64,000 bases of DNA from Burkholderiales bacterium GJ-E10 (GTDB lineage Bacteria > Pseudomonadota > Gammaproteobacteria > Burkholderiales > Burkholderiaceae_F), in the NCBI GenBank assembly GCA_000828975.1, contig AP014683.1, positions 449,520-513,519 on the forward strand. The letters are read 5' to 3'. The notes below the pieces were generated by a model. That model did not search any database. It had not been told where the DNA came from and was given only the letters and a program-made list of their open reading frames with translations. Numbering within the stretch: position 1 is the first letter of the stretch; each line of letters opens with the position of its first letter. Shown here in pieces: positions 47,822 to 58,325 of the stretch. A program made the position numbers and the translations under genes.

Positions 47822-48969
47822 TGTGCCTTGGTTCCCGGGCTTCCTGCGGCTGGTTGCTGCTGGCGGAGCAATCGCAGCAACGGGTTGATCTGGTCGAGCA
47901 GGCGGGGGAGATGCGGCACCACTTCCGCCGCGCGCCCGGACGCGATCAGGGCGAGCGCGAGGTGGATGTCCATCGAGCCGGCTTCCGGGCGCGGCGCCAT
48001 GGCGCCGTGGTCGTCGGCCGAACCGACCACGATGCGCCGCGATTGCATGCTCTGCGCGGTCTGCGCCCGCCGCTGCGCGACGGCGCGCAGATCACCGGCG
48101 TTGCGTTGCAGCTCTTCCGAGAGCGTCGCCACGCCGATGTAGGTCCAGACTTCGACGCCGGGGCCGGCCGCATCCACGTTCTCCAGCACCTTGCGCAGCC
48201 GCGCCGCGAATTGCAGCATGTCCACCGTGCCGTTGCTTTGCGTGGCCACGCAGAATTCCGCCTCGTCCGAATGCGTCGCCAGATCTTCGAGCCGGACCGA
48301 TCCGCTCAGCGCGCGGCCGACGAGCCGGATCCGTTGCGCCATTTCGCCTTCCCATCGCTGCCCTTCGGCAGGCTTCAGCTCGACCCGGATGCAGATCAGG
48401 GCCACGTCGCCGAGGCAGCGGCGTGCATAGGAGAGGAGCTTTTCGACCTGCTTGTCGAACGGGGCGATGTGCAGCAGCTGGGTTTCCAGGTCGACGGTGT
48501 GGGCGGATTCGAGCTGCGTGCGGGTTTCCACCAGCGCTTCGCGGGTGGCTGCCAGTTCGGCGAGCACGCGCAGCCGCACGACCAGATCGAGCCCGGCTTC
48601 CGCTCCCGGATCTTCCGGAACCTCGATCGCCGTGGCATCGAGCACGGCGACCTGGTCCCGCCCGACGTCGGAGCCCGGAGCAAGCAGGGCGACGGCCGGC
48701 ATGTCGCGGATCCGCTCCACCTTGGAGGCCCGCATGCGCTGGATCAGTTCCGCACCGGGCGGGGCCGAGAAATCGGCGACGACGACCCGGATCGCCGGGT
48801 CGAGCAGCACCGCCTGCCACGCCGCGCCGGCGTCCGGCGCTTCCCGCACGTCGAAATACCGCCGGACCGCTTCCGCCGCGGCACTGTGCGAGATCCGGCC
48901 GCCATCGGCCAGCAGGATCCGTGACCGGGCGGCGGGGACGTCTTTCGGGGTTGCGGTGGGTTGAGTCAC
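47818..48969 (-). CDS. Receiver domain fused to degenerate GGDEF domain
   Basis: A 383-residue protein from GTG 48969. Residues about 15–135 resemble a response-regulator receiver, with D66 in VVVADFSAPPG as the likely phosphoacceptor. A short coiled segment follows, then residues about 158–300 show a GGDEF fold outline (DLETQLLHIAPFDKQVEKLL). The GGDEF signature is replaced by HSDEAEF at residues 233–239, so diguanylate cyclase activity is not expected. A Leu-rich C-terminal helix region follows. It is coupled to the GtrB-like gene. The role is probably regulatory or c-di-GMP/GTP sensing, which is inference. Confidence 0.72.
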   Translation of the reverse strand: MTQPTATPKDVPAARSRILLADGGRISHSAAAEAVRRYFDVREAPDAGAAWQAVLLDPAIRVVVADFSAPPGAELIQRMRASKVERIRDMPAVALLAPGSDVGRDQVAVLDATAIEVPEDPGAEAGLDLVVRLRVLAELAATREALVETRTQLESAHTVDLETQLLHIAPFDKQVEKLLSYARRCLGDVALICIRVELKPAEGQRWEGEMAQRIRLVGRALSGSVRLEDLATHSDEAEFCVATQSNGTVDMLQFAARLRKVLENVDAAGPGVEVWTYIGVATLSEELQRNAGDLRAVAQRRAQTAQSMQSRRIVVGSADDHGAMAPRPEAGSMDIHLALALIASGRAAEVVPHLPRLLDQINPLLRLLRQQQPAAGSPGTKAQ

Positions 48970-49096
48970 CTTGGGATCGCCTCGTGGTCGATGGGGCCGA
49001 CGCCGGGGGAGGGCACTCCATCGCCGGGTTCCGGGATTGTAGTAGGCCGGCGGCGCATGTGCCGATCGCGCGGATGCCGTAGCCCGGATCGGTGGT

Positions 49097-49127
49097 TTGG
49101 CGGCTCGTGATATCGGGTTCGTATAAT
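49097..49127 (+). promoter_or_regulatory. Candidate sigma-70 promoter for etfBA
   Basis: A consensus -10 box TATAAT lies at 49122–49127, a rare match in this GC-rich sequence. A -35-like TTGGCG lies at 49097–49102 with a 19-base spacer, slightly long. The start of etfB is 44 bases beyond the -10 box. The site lies in the 201-base gap between divergent genes. Confidence 0.45.
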
Positions 49128-49170
49128 CGGGCGCGATTCGTGAACGCATTTTGAACCTGGATCAATCCCC

Positions 49171-49919
49171 ATGAAAGTGCTGGTCTGTGTCAAGCGGGTC
49201 GTCGACTACAACGTCAAGGTGCGGGTCAAACCCGACCAGAGCGGGGTCGACGTCGCCAATGTGAAGATGTCCATGAACCCATTCGACGAGATTGCCGTCG
49301 AGGAGGCGGTCCGCCTGAAGGAGGCCGGAATCGCCACCGAGGTGGTGGCGGTGTCCTGCGGCCCCGCGCAGTGCCAGGAAACCTTGCGCACCGCGTTGGC
49401 GATCGGCGCCGACCGGGCGATCCTGGTGCAGACGGATGCCGAACTGCAGCCCCTCGGGGTGGCCAAGCTGCTCGCCGCCGTCGTGGGCCGCGAGCAGCCC
49501 CGGATCACGATGCTGGGGAAGCAGGCGATCGACGACGACGCCAACCAGACCGGCCAGATGCTGGCGGCGCTGTGCGGCATGCCGCAGGCCACCTTTGCGT
49601 CGAAGCTGACCGTCGCCGACGGCTGGGCGGAAGTCGTGCGCGAGGTCGATGGCGGCCTGGAGACGGTTGCCGTCCGTCTGCCGGCGGTGGTGACCTCGGA
49701 TCTGCGGCTCAACGAGCCCCGGTACGTGACGCTTCCGAACATCATGAAGGCGAAGAAGAAGCCGCTCGAGACGCTGACGGTGGAATCCCTGGGCGTGGAT
49801 GCGACGCCGCGCTGCGTGACCGTGCAGGTTGCCGAGCCGCCTGCGCGCAAGGCCGGGACGATCGTCCCGGACGTTGCGACGCTGGTCGCCAAATTGCGCG
49901 AGGAAGCGAAGGTGATCTC

Positions 49920-49923
<4 letters not shown>
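49171..49923 (+). CDS. etfB: Electron transfer flavoprotein beta subunit
   Basis: Beta subunit of the ETF heterodimer, which carries electrons from acyl-CoA and other dehydrogenases to ETF:quinone oxidoreductase. It begins [14 protein letters not shown] and contains [32 protein letters not shown] and the recognition-loop region with [20 protein letters not shown]. At 250 residues it is full length. The ribosome-binding site before ATG 49171 is weak. The downstream etfA start overlaps its stop. Confidence 0.96.
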
Positions 49924-50864
<941 letters not shown>

Positions 50865-50866
50865 TC

Positions 50867-50890
50867 GTTATCGTCTATCGTTTCGATAAC
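50867..50890. promoter_or_regulatory. AT-rich inverted repeat between etfA and rubrerythrin gene
   Basis: Inverted repeat GTTATCG (50867–50873) and CGATAAC (50884–50890), with an inner TATCG/CGATA pair (50876–50880 and 50884–50888). It starts two bases after the etfA stop. An AT-rich run (50891–50914) follows. The composition stands out from the surroundings. It could be an operator for the rubrerythrin operon or a terminator stem for etfBA. No known regulator box is matched confidently. Confidence 0.4.
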
Positions 50891-50917
50891 GGCAATTCAT
50901 TTGTTTTATTTTGTGCG

Positions 50918-50966
50918 CGCCGGTAGATTTTCCGGATCCGCCGGGTCCGCCCGGCCGGCGTTTTTT
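50918..50966 (+). terminator. Rho-independent terminator-like structure after etfBA
   Basis: Inner perfect stem GCCGGG (50940–50945)/CCCGGC (50950–50955) with a 4-base loop, and an outer pairing CGCCGG (50918–50923) with CCGGCG (50955–50960; shares one base with the inner stem). Six T residues follow at 50961–50966. This is the clearest intrinsic terminator shape in the window. Because it lies only 32 bases before the rubrerythrin start, it could also act as an attenuator in that gene's leader. Confidence 0.6.
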
Positions 50967-50997
50967 ACCAACGTGTCCCACCGAGGAGGGTATCGCC

Positions 50998-51417
50998 ATG
51001 GCATTGAAGGGATCGAAAACCGAGGGAAACCTGAAGGCGGCGTTCGCCGGCGAATCGCAGGCGAACCGCCGGTATCTGTACTTCGCATCGAAGGCGGACG
51101 TCGAGGGCTATAACGACGTCGCGGCCGTGTTCCGCTCCACCGCGGAGGGCGAGACCGGCCATGCGCACGGCCACCTGGAGTATCTCGAGCAGGTCGGCGA
51201 CCCGGCCACCGGACTGCCGATCGGCATGACGCGGGACAACCTCAAGGCCGCGATCGCCGGCGAAACCCATGAGTACACCGACATGTACCCGGGGATGGCG
51301 AAGACGGCGCGCGAAGAAGGATTCGAGGAGATCGCCGACTGGTTCGAGACCCTGGCCAAGGCGGAACGCTCGCATGCCAACAAGTTCCAGCGCACGCTGG
51401 ACTCGCTGACGGACTGA
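50998..51417 (+). CDS. Rubrerythrin-family diiron protein (no rubredoxin domain)
   Basis: A 139-residue four-helix ferritin-like protein. Two ExxH motifs (EGETGHA and KAERSHA) plus the glutamates in [11 protein letters not shown] and [12 protein letters not shown] supply the diiron ligands. The C-terminal rubredoxin-like FeS domain of classical rubrerythrin is absent. Such proteins reduce peroxide using an external electron donor. The ATG at 50998 has a strong GAGGAGG site. The next gene, an Fe-S protein, starts within its stop codon (TGATG) and may be the electron donor. Confidence 0.9.
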   Translation: MALKGSKTEGNLKAAFAGESQANRRYLYFASKADVEGYNDVAAVFRSTAEGETGHAHGHLEYLEQVGDPATGLPIGMTRDNLKAAIAGETHEYTDMYPGMAKTAREEGFEEIADWFETLAKAERSHANKFQRTLDSLTD

Positions 51418-52772
51418 TGAAAGAAGAAAGCCTCCAAGCGCCGACCCGCCACCCGATCGCCTGGCAGACTCCCGAGTTCTGGGACGAGCAGGCGGTCGAG
51501 CGGGAGCTCGAGCGCGTCTTCGACATCTGCCACGGATGTCGGCGGTGCGTGAGCCTGTGCGGCGCGTTCCCGACGCTGTTCGATTTGGTGGATTCCGGCC
51601 CGACGGGCGAGATCGACGGCGTCGAGAAGGAGCGGTATCGCGAGGTGGTGGATCGCTGCTACCTCTGCGACATCTGCTTCATGACCAAGTGCCCGTACGT
51701 GCCGCCGCATTCCTGGAACGTGGATTTCCCCCACCTCATGCTGCGTGCGAAGGCGGTGGCATTTCGCAAGACCGGCGGGCGCACCCGTGACCGGGTTCTT
51801 TCGGCAACCGATGCGCTGGGCAAGCTGGCGGGCATTCCCGTCGTCACGCAGGCGGTCAATGCCGTCAATCAGAGCGCGGCGGGCCGGATCGCCGCCCAAT
51901 CGGTGCTGGGGGTCGATCGCAAGGCGTGGCGCCCCATGTACGCGGCCAAGAAATTCCGCCGCACGGCGCCGCGGCGCTGGGTCGGCGCGCCGGTACGCGA
52001 CGGCGAGCGCACGCCCGGCAAGGTCGCGGTATATGCGACCTGCTACGTCAATTATCAGGAACCCGGGATCGGGCACGATCTGCTGCGCATCCTCGAACAC
52101 AACGCGATTCCCTACACCCTCGTCGAAAAGGAAGCCTGCTGCGGCATGCCGAAGCTCGAACTCGGCGATCTCGACGGGGTGGCGCGTCTCAAGGAGCGCA
52201 ATATCCCGGTGCTCGCGGCGCTCGCCCGCGATGGCTATGCCATTGTCGCGGCGGTTCCTTCCTGCGTGCTGATGTTCAAGAGCGAGTTGCCGCTGATGTT
52301 TCCCGAGGACGACGACGTCCGCGTGGTGGCCGCGGCCATGTGGGATCCGTTCGAGTATTTCGTCGCGCGCAGCAACGACGGCTTGTTGCGCAGAGAGTTT
52401 CCGAACCCCCTGGGCGCGGTTTCGTACCACGTTCCCTGTCATGCGCGCGTGCAGAACGTCGGCCGCCGGACGCAGGAGGCGCTGCAGTGGATCCCGCAGA
52501 CCGTGGTCACCGTGGTCGAGCGGTGCTCGGGTCACGCCGGGACCTGGGGCGTGAAAACCGAGTTTCACGCGTCGGCGATGAAGATCGGCCGCCCGGTGTT
52601 TCGCGCGATGCTGCAGGCGAGGCCCGACTACATCAGCTCCGACTGCCAGCTCGCCGCGCACCACATCGAGCAGGGGATTGCGGAAATGCGGGCAGCGGAA
52701 GGCGGCGAGGGCGCGGCCCCGCGGCTTGCGCACCCGCTCACGCTGCTGCGCATGGCATACGGCCTTTCCTGA
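51417..52772 (+). CDS. Fe-S oxidoreductase with two 4Fe-4S motifs and CCG domains
   Basis: A 451-residue protein of the GlpC/HdrD-like group. Two 4Fe-4S motifs lie at C38, C41, C44, C48 and at C81, C84, C87, C92 (the last before Pro). The first cysteine-rich CCG domain has [13 protein letters not shown]. The second has [11 protein letters not shown], where a serine replaces the second cysteine of the usual CCG. Conserved neighbours are rubrerythrin upstream and DUF3501 downstream. It probably passes electrons to the diiron protein; that is inference from neighbourhood. Confidence 0.88.
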   Translation: MKEESLQAPTRHPIAWQTPEFWDEQAVERELERVFDICHGCRRCVSLCGAFPTLFDLVDSGPTGEIDGVEKERYREVVDRCYLCDICFMTKCPYVPPHSWNVDFPHLMLRAKAVAFRKTGGRTRDRVLSATDALGKLAGIPVVTQAVNAVNQSAAGRIAAQSVLGVDRKAWRPMYAAKKFRRTAPRRWVGAPVRDGERTPGKVAVYATCYVNYQEPGIGHDLLRILEHNAIPYTLVEKEACCGMPKLELGDLDGVARLKERNIPVLAALARDGYAIVAAVPSCVLMFKSELPLMFPEDDDVRVVAAAMWDPFEYFVARSNDGLLRREFPNPLGAVSYHVPCHARVQNVGRRTQEALQWIPQTVVTVVERCSGHAGTWGVKTEFHASAMKIGRPVFRAMLQARPDYISSDCQLAAHHIEQGIAEMRAAEGGEGAAPRLAHPLTLLRMAYGLS

Positions 52773-52783
52773 CCGGAGGACCG

Positions 52784-53368
52784 ATGGCGATCCAGAGAGA
52801 AAGCCTGCTCACGCTCGAAGCCTATGCCAAGGCACGGGCCGGCATCCGCGAGCAGGTCCTTGCGCACAAGAAGCGCAGAACCGTCGCCGTCGGTCCGAGC
52901 GTGACCCTGGTCTTCGAGGACGAGACGACGGTCCGCTATCAGATCCAGGAGATGCTGCGGATCGAGAAGACCTTCGAGGAAGAGGGCATCCGGGACGAAC
53001 TCGCGGCGTACAACCCCCTCGTTCCCGACGGCACCAACCTCAAGGCGACGATGATGATCGAGTACGCCGAACCCGACGAGCGGGCGCGGGAACTGGCGCG
53101 GCTCATCGGCATCGAGGACCGGGTGTTTCTGCAGGTCGGGGATCGGGCACCGGCCTACGCCGTCGCCGACGAGGATCTCGACCGCTCCAATGCGGACAAG
53201 ACGTCCGCAGTGCATTTTCTGCGCTTCGAACTGTCTCCGGATGCGATTGCGGCATTCCGGGAAGGCGCCCCGGTTTCGATCGGGATCGACCACCCGAACT
53301 ATCGCACCGGGGCGATCCGCGTCGCGCCGGAAGTGCAGGAATCGCTGGCCGGCGACTTCGCCGTGTAA
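52784..53368 (+). CDS. DUF3501 family protein
   Basis: A 194-residue soluble protein with GGAGGA six bases before ATG 52784. It starts [18 protein letters not shown] and contains the acidic run [28 protein letters not shown], then [11 protein letters not shown] near the end. No cofactor motif is apparent. DUF3501 proteins regularly travel with a rubrerythrin and a CCG-type Fe-S protein, as here, so a role in the same redox unit is likely. The function is unknown. Confidence 0.88.
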   Translation: MAIQRESLLTLEAYAKARAGIREQVLAHKKRRTVAVGPSVTLVFEDETTVRYQIQEMLRIEKTFEEEGIRDELAAYNPLVPDGTNLKATMMIEYAEPDERARELARLIGIEDRVFLQVGDRAPAYAVADEDLDRSNADKTSAVHFLRFELSPDAIAAFREGAPVSIGIDHPNYRTGAIRVAPEVQESLAGDFAV

Positions 53369-53437
53369 TCATGGCGGCGGAGGTGCCTGGGTATCATTGC
53401 GGATACCGTGTGCGTTTCCCGAAGGAAGGAGGTCCCC

Positions 53438-53770
53438 ATGCGATCCCGTGTGCTCGGCCTGGCGGCGTCGGCCGCATTGCTGCTCTCCGCCTGCGCGTCC
53501 GTATCGGTCGGGCGCGATTTCGATCTTGCCACCTTCGAATCGAAGGTGCAGCGGGGCGTCACGACCCAGGCGGACGTGCAGGCCTGGCTGGGTGCGCCGG
53601 TGAGCATCGGCACCGACATGGAGCCCGACGGTAGCCGCTACGACCAATGGACGTATTACCGCGGTACCGGCGATCTCCCCGATCTGCAGGGCGGCAACTT
53701 CACGATGCTGCAGATCAAGTTCGATGGCCGGGGGGTCGTGCAGGGCTACAACTGGACCGGTCGCCAGTAG
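53438..53770 (+). CDS. Small BamE/SmpA-like lipoprotein
   Basis: A 110-residue lipoprotein: signal peptide with lipobox LLSAC (C19), then FDLATFESKVQRGVTTQADVQAWLGAP, which resembles the helix–GxP start of the BamE/SmpA fold, and a closing beta segment with YDQWTYYRG. GAAGGAGG lies just upstream of ATG 53438. True BamE usually lies by fur, so this is more likely a relative. It probably faces the periplasm. Confidence 0.78.
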   Translation: MRSRVLGLAASAALLLSACASVSVGRDFDLATFESKVQRGVTTQADVQAWLGAPVSIGTDMEPDGSRYDQWTYYRGTGDLPDLQGGNFTMLQIKFDGRGVVQGYNWTGRQ

Positions 53771-53842
53771 GGAACGGTACCCGGCAAGGGCAGACGGCGG
53801 CGCGGGCACCCGGCCCGAACGTCCGCCCGCCCGGCGACCGGA

Positions 53843-54319
53843 TCAGTTCGCCCGGGCCGCGCCTTCCATGTAGGTCCGGGTCAACTCGAGCCACTGCGCT
53901 TCCGAGCCGCAGGGCGGCGCGCCCTCGACCACGCAGGCGAGCGGCGTGACGCCGCCCCAGATGTCGAATCGCCCGATCAGCCGGTTGTTGGTGGCATCCC
54001 AGAGGCGCAGAACGGTGCGCGGCAGGATCGTCCGCAGCGCCGGATCGTTCATGTTGGCCGTCTGGCTCTCGATGTAGTAGCAGGTTTCCCGCCCGGCGTT
54101 GTAGTGGCTGACGAATCCGGTCGTTTCCCCGGGAAGCATGCCGTTGCTTTTCATCGACTGCGCATGCAGTTGCGACGCCAGGGTCGTGCATTGTTGCACC
54201 GCTTCGGAACCGTTGGCGGATGGAACATCCGCGCGGGCGCCGCACGCGGCGGTGGTGAGCATCGCTCCGAAGAGCGCGACAGCCGCGAACCGGGCGCGGC
54301 CTGCGGTCGGAAAATCCAT
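53843..54319 (-). CDS. Hypothetical lipoprotein or secreted protein
   Basis: A 158-residue exported protein from ATG 54319, with GGAG upstream. The signal region ends in the lipobox-like LTTAAC (C26). The mature part has cysteines in VQQCTTLA, ETCYYIE, LACVVEG and PPCGSE, giving possibly two disulfides, and a tryptophan-containing core (VLRLWDATNNRLIG). No family recognised. It is convergent with the lipoprotein gene ending at 53770 and follows the rlmL-like gene in the same direction. Confidence 0.7.
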   Translation of the reverse strand: MDFPTAGRARFAAVALFGAMLTTAACGARADVPSANGSEAVQQCTTLASQLHAQSMKSNGMLPGETTGFVSHYNAGRETCYYIESQTANMNDPALRTILPRTVLRLWDATNNRLIGRFDIWGGVTPLACVVEGAPPCGSEAQWLELTRTYMEGAARAN

Positions 54320-54338
54320 GATGGAGACTCCTTTCACG

Positions 54339-55499
54339 TCAGCCCCGCATGCTTCCGGCGACCATTTCAAACCGGAAGAACCGGCACTCGAGCGGCCCAT
54401 TGTAGAGCACTGTCTTGCGGGATTCTTGCAAGCGCATCTGCCGGGGGAGTTCGCGGTCCGAACTGAGCACCCATGCCTGCCAGCCGGCAAAATTGCGTTT
54501 CCACTGCGCGGCGACGTCGTTCATCATCGCCGGAACGGTGGCGGACTTGGGGTTGCTCTGCTCGCCATAGGGCGGATTGGTCACGATCCAGCCCGATTCC
54601 GCGATGGCTGTGCCGGTGCGCGCGTCCTGGGCTTCGAAGCGCAGGACGCCGCGATCGAGCAGGCCGGCCAGGCCGGCGCGCCGCGCGTTGGCTACCGCGG
54701 TGGCGACCACCCGGGTCGAAATGTCCCGTCCGACGATCTGCAGGGCGGCACTGTCGTCGATGCGGTCCTGGGCATCCTTGCGCAGGCGCGTCCACGACGT
54801 CCGGTCGAAGCTGCGTAGCGCTTCAAAGGCGAACCGGCGCTGCAACCCGGGCGCGCGGCCGGTGGCCATGCAGGCCGCCTCGATCGCGATGGTGCCGCTG
54901 CCGCAGAATGGGTCGAGCAGCGGGTGGGGCGGCGCCCAGCCCGCGATCCGCAGCAGGGCGGCGGCCAGGTTTTCCTTGATCGGCGCTTCGCCCTTGTCCG
55001 CCCGCCAGCCGCGCTTGAAGAGCGCTTCGCCGGAGAGGTCGAGGTAGATCTGCGCCCGCTGGTCGGTGAGATGGGCGAGCACCTGGACGTCGGGGCGCTG
55101 GCGATCGATCGACGGTCGGGCGCCGCTGCGTTCGCGTGCCCGGTCGACGATCGCATCCTTGATGCGCAGCGTGGCGAACTGCAGGCTGCGCAACGGCGAC
55201 CGGTGCGCGGTGACGTCGACGCGCAGGGTCTGCTCGGCGGAGAACTCGCGTTCCCAAGGCACCTTGCGCGCCAGGTCATAGAGATCGGTTTCATCCCGGT
55301 AGCCGCCCTCGGCCAGGCACCAGAGAACACGGCTGGCGAGTCGCGAGTGCAGGTTGGCGGCATAGGCGGTCGCCAGCGTGCCGGAGAAGCGCGCGCCGCC
55401 CGCTGCCGCGGTGGCGTCCGCCGCGCCGAGCGCGCGCAGCTCGTCGGCCAGCAGGGATTCGACGCCGCGCGGGCAGACGGCAAAAAAGGCTTCGCTCAT
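54339..55499 (-). CDS. rlmL: THUMP-domain 23S rRNA methyltransferase (RlmL N-terminal type)
   Basis: A 386-residue SAM-dependent N2-guanine methyltransferase. The N-terminal ferredoxin-like/THUMP region spans about residues 1–155 (FFAVCPRGVESLLADEL). SAM motif DPFCGSGTIAIEA and the catalytic NPPYGEQ are present, plus GRDIS. It corresponds to the G2445-methylating half of E. coli RlmL; the C-terminal RlmK half is absent, as is common outside gammaproteobacteria. The ATG overlaps the hemJ stop as TGATG. Confidence 0.9.
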   Translation of the reverse strand: MSEAFFAVCPRGVESLLADELRALGAADATAAAGGARFSGTLATAYAANLHSRLASRVLWCLAEGGYRDETDLYDLARKVPWEREFSAEQTLRVDVTAHRSPLRSLQFATLRIKDAIVDRARERSGARPSIDRQRPDVQVLAHLTDQRAQIYLDLSGEALFKRGWRADKGEAPIKENLAAALLRIAGWAPPHPLLDPFCGSGTIAIEAACMATGRAPGLQRRFAFEALRSFDRTSWTRLRKDAQDRIDDSAALQIVGRDISTRVVATAVANARRAGLAGLLDRGVLRFEAQDARTGTAIAESGWIVTNPPYGEQSNPKSATVPAMMNDVAAQWKRNFAGWQAWVLSSDRELPRQMRLQESRKTVLYNGPLECRFFRFEMVAGSMRG

Positions 55500-55918
55500 C
55501 AGAAGGGCTGCACGATGACCAGCACCAGGATCCCGGCCAGCAGCACGGTGGGAATCTCGTTGAACCAGCGATACCAGACGTGATCATGCGGCGTCCTGCC
55601 GGCCTGGAACGCCTTCAGCTGGCGGCCGCAGGCGGTCTCGAACACGAACAGCGCGACGACCAGCAGGAGCTTGGCGTGGATCCAGTGCTGGCCGTCGCCG
55701 ATGTGGAATCCGAGCCAGAGCCAGAGGCCGAGCGCAACGGCGACCCCGCTCAGCATGTGACCGAAGCGCCGCAGCTTGCGCGCCATCAGCAGGAGCCGGT
55801 CGCGTTCCGCACCCGGGTCGGGAACCTGCGCGAGATTGACGAGGATGCGCGGCAGGTAGAAGAGTTCCGCGAACCAGCCGATGACGAAGAACACGTGAAA
55901 CGTCTTGACCCAGAGCAT
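55499..55918 (-). CDS. hemJ: Protoporphyrinogen oxidase HemJ
   Basis: A 139-residue four-helix membrane protein: [25 protein letters not shown] at the start, HIGDGQHWIHAKLLLVV in the middle, and YRWFNEIPTVLLAGILVLVIV at the end. The conserved histidine, tryptophan and lysine pattern is that of HemJ, the quinone-linked protoporphyrinogen IX oxidase of many proteobacteria. ATG 55918 overlaps the proA stop as TGATG. Confidence 0.91.
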   Translation of the reverse strand: MLWVKTFHVFFVIGWFAELFYLPRILVNLAQVPDPGAERDRLLLMARKLRRFGHMLSGVAVALGLWLWLGFHIGDGQHWIHAKLLLVVALFVFETACGRQLKAFQAGRTPHDHVWYRWFNEIPTVLLAGILVLVIVQPF

Positions 55919-57219
55919 CAGCTGCGAACCTCGCCGTTGCCGAACACCACGAATTTCTGCGACGTGAGCCCTTCGAGCCCGACCGGTCCGCGGGCGTGGA
56001 GCTTGTCGTTGCTGATTCCGATCTCCGCACCCAGTCCGTACTCGAACCCGTCGGCGAAGCGCGTCGAGGCGTTGATCATCACCGAGGCCGAGTCGACTTC
56101 GCGCAAAAAGCGCATGGCGCGCGGATGATCGCTCGTCACGATGGCGTCGGTGTGCTTGCTGCCGTACGTGTTGATGTGGGCGATCGCCTCGTCGAGCCCT
56201 GCGACCACGCGGATCGACAGGATCGGCGCCAGATATTCGGCGCGCCAGTCGTCTTCGGTCGCCGCGACCAGGGGGCCGATTCCGGCGGCGGACAGGATGG
56301 CGAGCGCCTGCGGACAGCAGCGCAGTTCGACCTGCTTGGCGGCGTAGACGCTGCCAAGCCGCGGCAGCACCGCGGGCGCGATGCCCGCGGCGACGAGCAG
56401 GGTTTCCATCGTGTTGCAGGTACCGTAGCGCTGGGTCTTGGCGTTGTCCGCGATCCGCACGGCCTGGTCGAGATCCGCCGAATCGTCGATGTAGACGTGG
56501 CAGACGCCGTCGAGGTGCTTGATCATCGGAACCCGGCTTTCCCGCATCAGGCGTTCGATCAGGCCGCGGCCACCGCGCGGAACGATGACGTCGATGTATT
56601 CCGGCAGGGTGATGAGGTGTCCCACCGCCGCGCGGTCGGTGGTGTCGATCATCTGGACCGCCGCTCGCGGCAGTTGGGTTTGCTCGAGCGCGTCGGCGAC
56701 GAGGCGGGCCAGCGCGCGATTGGATTCGATGGCCTCGGAGCCGCCGCGCAGCACGGTCGCGTTGCCGCTCTTGATGCAGAGCGCCGCGGCGTCCACCGTC
56801 ACGTTCGGCCGGCTCTCGTAGATGATGCCGATCACGCCCAGCGGAACGCGCATCCGGCCGACGCGAATGCCCGAAGGCATGGAACGCACGCCGTCGATCG
56901 CGCCGATCGGATCGGCCAGCTGGGCGACCTGCTCGACCCCGGTGGCCATGGTTTCGATCGTCTTCTCGGTGAGCGTCAGCCGATCCAGCGCCGCGCGATC
57001 CAGCCCTTCCCGGCGCGCGCGCTCGACATCGCGGGCGTTGGCGTCCAGCAGTTCCGCACTCCGTTCGCGGATGGCCGCGGCCAGCGTGCGCAGGCAGCGA
57101 TCCTTGACGGCGGTCGGGGCGCGGGCGAGCGCTGCGCTGGCCTCGCGAGCGGCCTTGCAGAGGTCGCGGACATGGGCGCCCAGATCGGCGGGAACGGTGC
57201 TGGCGGCGGAATCGGTCAT
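55918..57219 (-). CDS. proA: Glutamate-5-semialdehyde (gamma-glutamyl phosphate) reductase ProA
   Basis: NADPH-dependent second step of proline synthesis. The catalytic cysteine lies in [13 protein letters not shown]. Other markers are [28 protein letters not shown] and the C-terminal [24 protein letters not shown]. From ATG 57219 it has 433 residues. The open frame reaches further upstream into holA sequence and is rejected. It lies between holA and hemJ; the kinase gene proB is not in this window. Confidence 0.96.
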   Translation of the reverse strand: MTDSAASTVPADLGAHVRDLCKAAREASAALARAPTAVKDRCLRTLAAAIRERSAELLDANARDVERARREGLDRAALDRLTLTEKTIETMATGVEQVAQLADPIGAIDGVRSMPSGIRVGRMRVPLGVIGIIYESRPNVTVDAAALCIKSGNATVLRGGSEAIESNRALARLVADALEQTQLPRAAVQMIDTTDRAAVGHLITLPEYIDVIVPRGGRGLIERLMRESRVPMIKHLDGVCHVYIDDSADLDQAVRIADNAKTQRYGTCNTMETLLVAAGIAPAVLPRLGSVYAAKQVELRCCPQALAILSAAGIGPLVAATEDDWRAEYLAPILSIRVVAGLDEAIAHINTYGSKHTDAIVTSDHPRAMRFLREVDSASVMINASTRFADGFEYGLGAEIGISNDKLHARGPVGLEGLTSQKFVVFGNGEVRS

Positions 57220-57281
57220 CGGAATCGGCGGCGTGTCGGTCGGGTCGGGACAGGGATGGATCGGACGGTCGGCCTGCGTGG

Positions 57282-58325
57282 TCAGCCGGGATGTGCGGCG
57301 GCGTGCAGCGCCAACGCGACATCGGTCAATTCTAACCAGGGATCGTCGCCGCGATCGGCGACGCGCAGGCCTTTGACGATGCGATCCACCTCGGCGCAGC
57401 GCGCCAGCAACTCCGCCAGCACGGGTTCGCCGAGGCGGGGCAGGACCCGCTCGACCATCGCCGCCGGCGCTCCCGAGCGCGGCCCCCACGCCCGGCCGCC
57501 GGACCGCGCGGCGCCGTAGCCGTGCCGTGGCTCTGCCGCCTGTTTGAGTCGCAGCAGGCTGCGCAGCTCCTCCGAAACGATCCACAGCAGCAGCGGCAGC
57601 GGCTCGCCTTCCGCCTCCAGGCCCGCCAGCAGCCGGCGGATGCGTACCGGATCGCCGCCCAGCATCGTCGCCGGCAGGGCCGACGGATCGAAGCGTGCGA
57701 CATCGAACACCGCCGCGCGCACCTGCTCGAAGTGCAGCGGCCCGGGCTCGTAGAGCATGCCGAGCTTGCCGATCTCCTGATGCGCAGCGAGGAGATTGCC
57801 CTCGACGCGGTCGGCTATCCATTCCAGCGTCTTGGGGTCCGCACTCTGACGCTGGCGAGCCAGGCGTCCGGCGATCCATTCGGGCAGTTGTGCGCGCTCG
57901 ACTCGGGGAATCTCGATCCAGACCCCCTCGGTCTGCAAGGCTTCCGCCCACTCGGTGGTGCGGGTCGCCCGGTCGAGGCGCGGCAGGCTCACGATGCTGA
58001 GGAGGTCGTCGCCTTTGCCGTGGGCGTGCTCGCGCAAGGCCTGCGCTCCGGCCTTGCCGGGTTTTCCGCCCGGCAGGCGGATCTCCAGCATCCGCCGGGG
58101 CGCGAACAGCGACAGGCCGGACGCCGCCCGCACGAGTTGGGACCAGTCGAAGCGGCTGTCGGCATGCAGGACTTCCCGTTCCGAAAAGCCGTTCCGCCGG
58201 GCCGCCGCGCGGATCGCGTCCTGCGCTTCGAGCGCCAGCAGGGCTTCATCGCTGCTGACGGTATAGAGACGCGCCAGCGGCCCGCGCTGCAGGTGGGTCG
58301 CCAGTTGCTCAATGCGGATTTGCAT
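57282..58325 (-). CDS. holA: DNA polymerase III delta subunit
   Basis: Delta subunit of the clamp loader, which opens the beta clamp. It begins [30 protein letters not shown], and includes [22 protein letters not shown] (the clamp-binding region) and [20 protein letters not shown]. At 347 residues it is of normal length. Its ATG overlaps lptE by 17 bases, and leuS–lptE–holA is a conserved run. Confidence 0.93.
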   Translation of the reverse strand: MQIRIEQLATHLQRGPLARLYTVSSDEALLALEAQDAIRAAARRNGFSEREVLHADSRFDWSQLVRAASGLSLFAPRRMLEIRLPGGKPGKAGAQALREHAHGKGDDLLSIVSLPRLDRATRTTEWAEALQTEGVWIEIPRVERAQLPEWIAGRLARQRQSADPKTLEWIADRVEGNLLAAHQEIGKLGMLYEPGPLHFEQVRAAVFDVARFDPSALPATMLGGDPVRIRRLLAGLEAEGEPLPLLLWIVSEELRSLLRLKQAAEPRHGYGAARSGGRAWGPRSGAPAAMVERVLPRLGEPVLAELLARCAEVDRIVKGLRVADRGDDPWLELTDVALALHAAAHPG

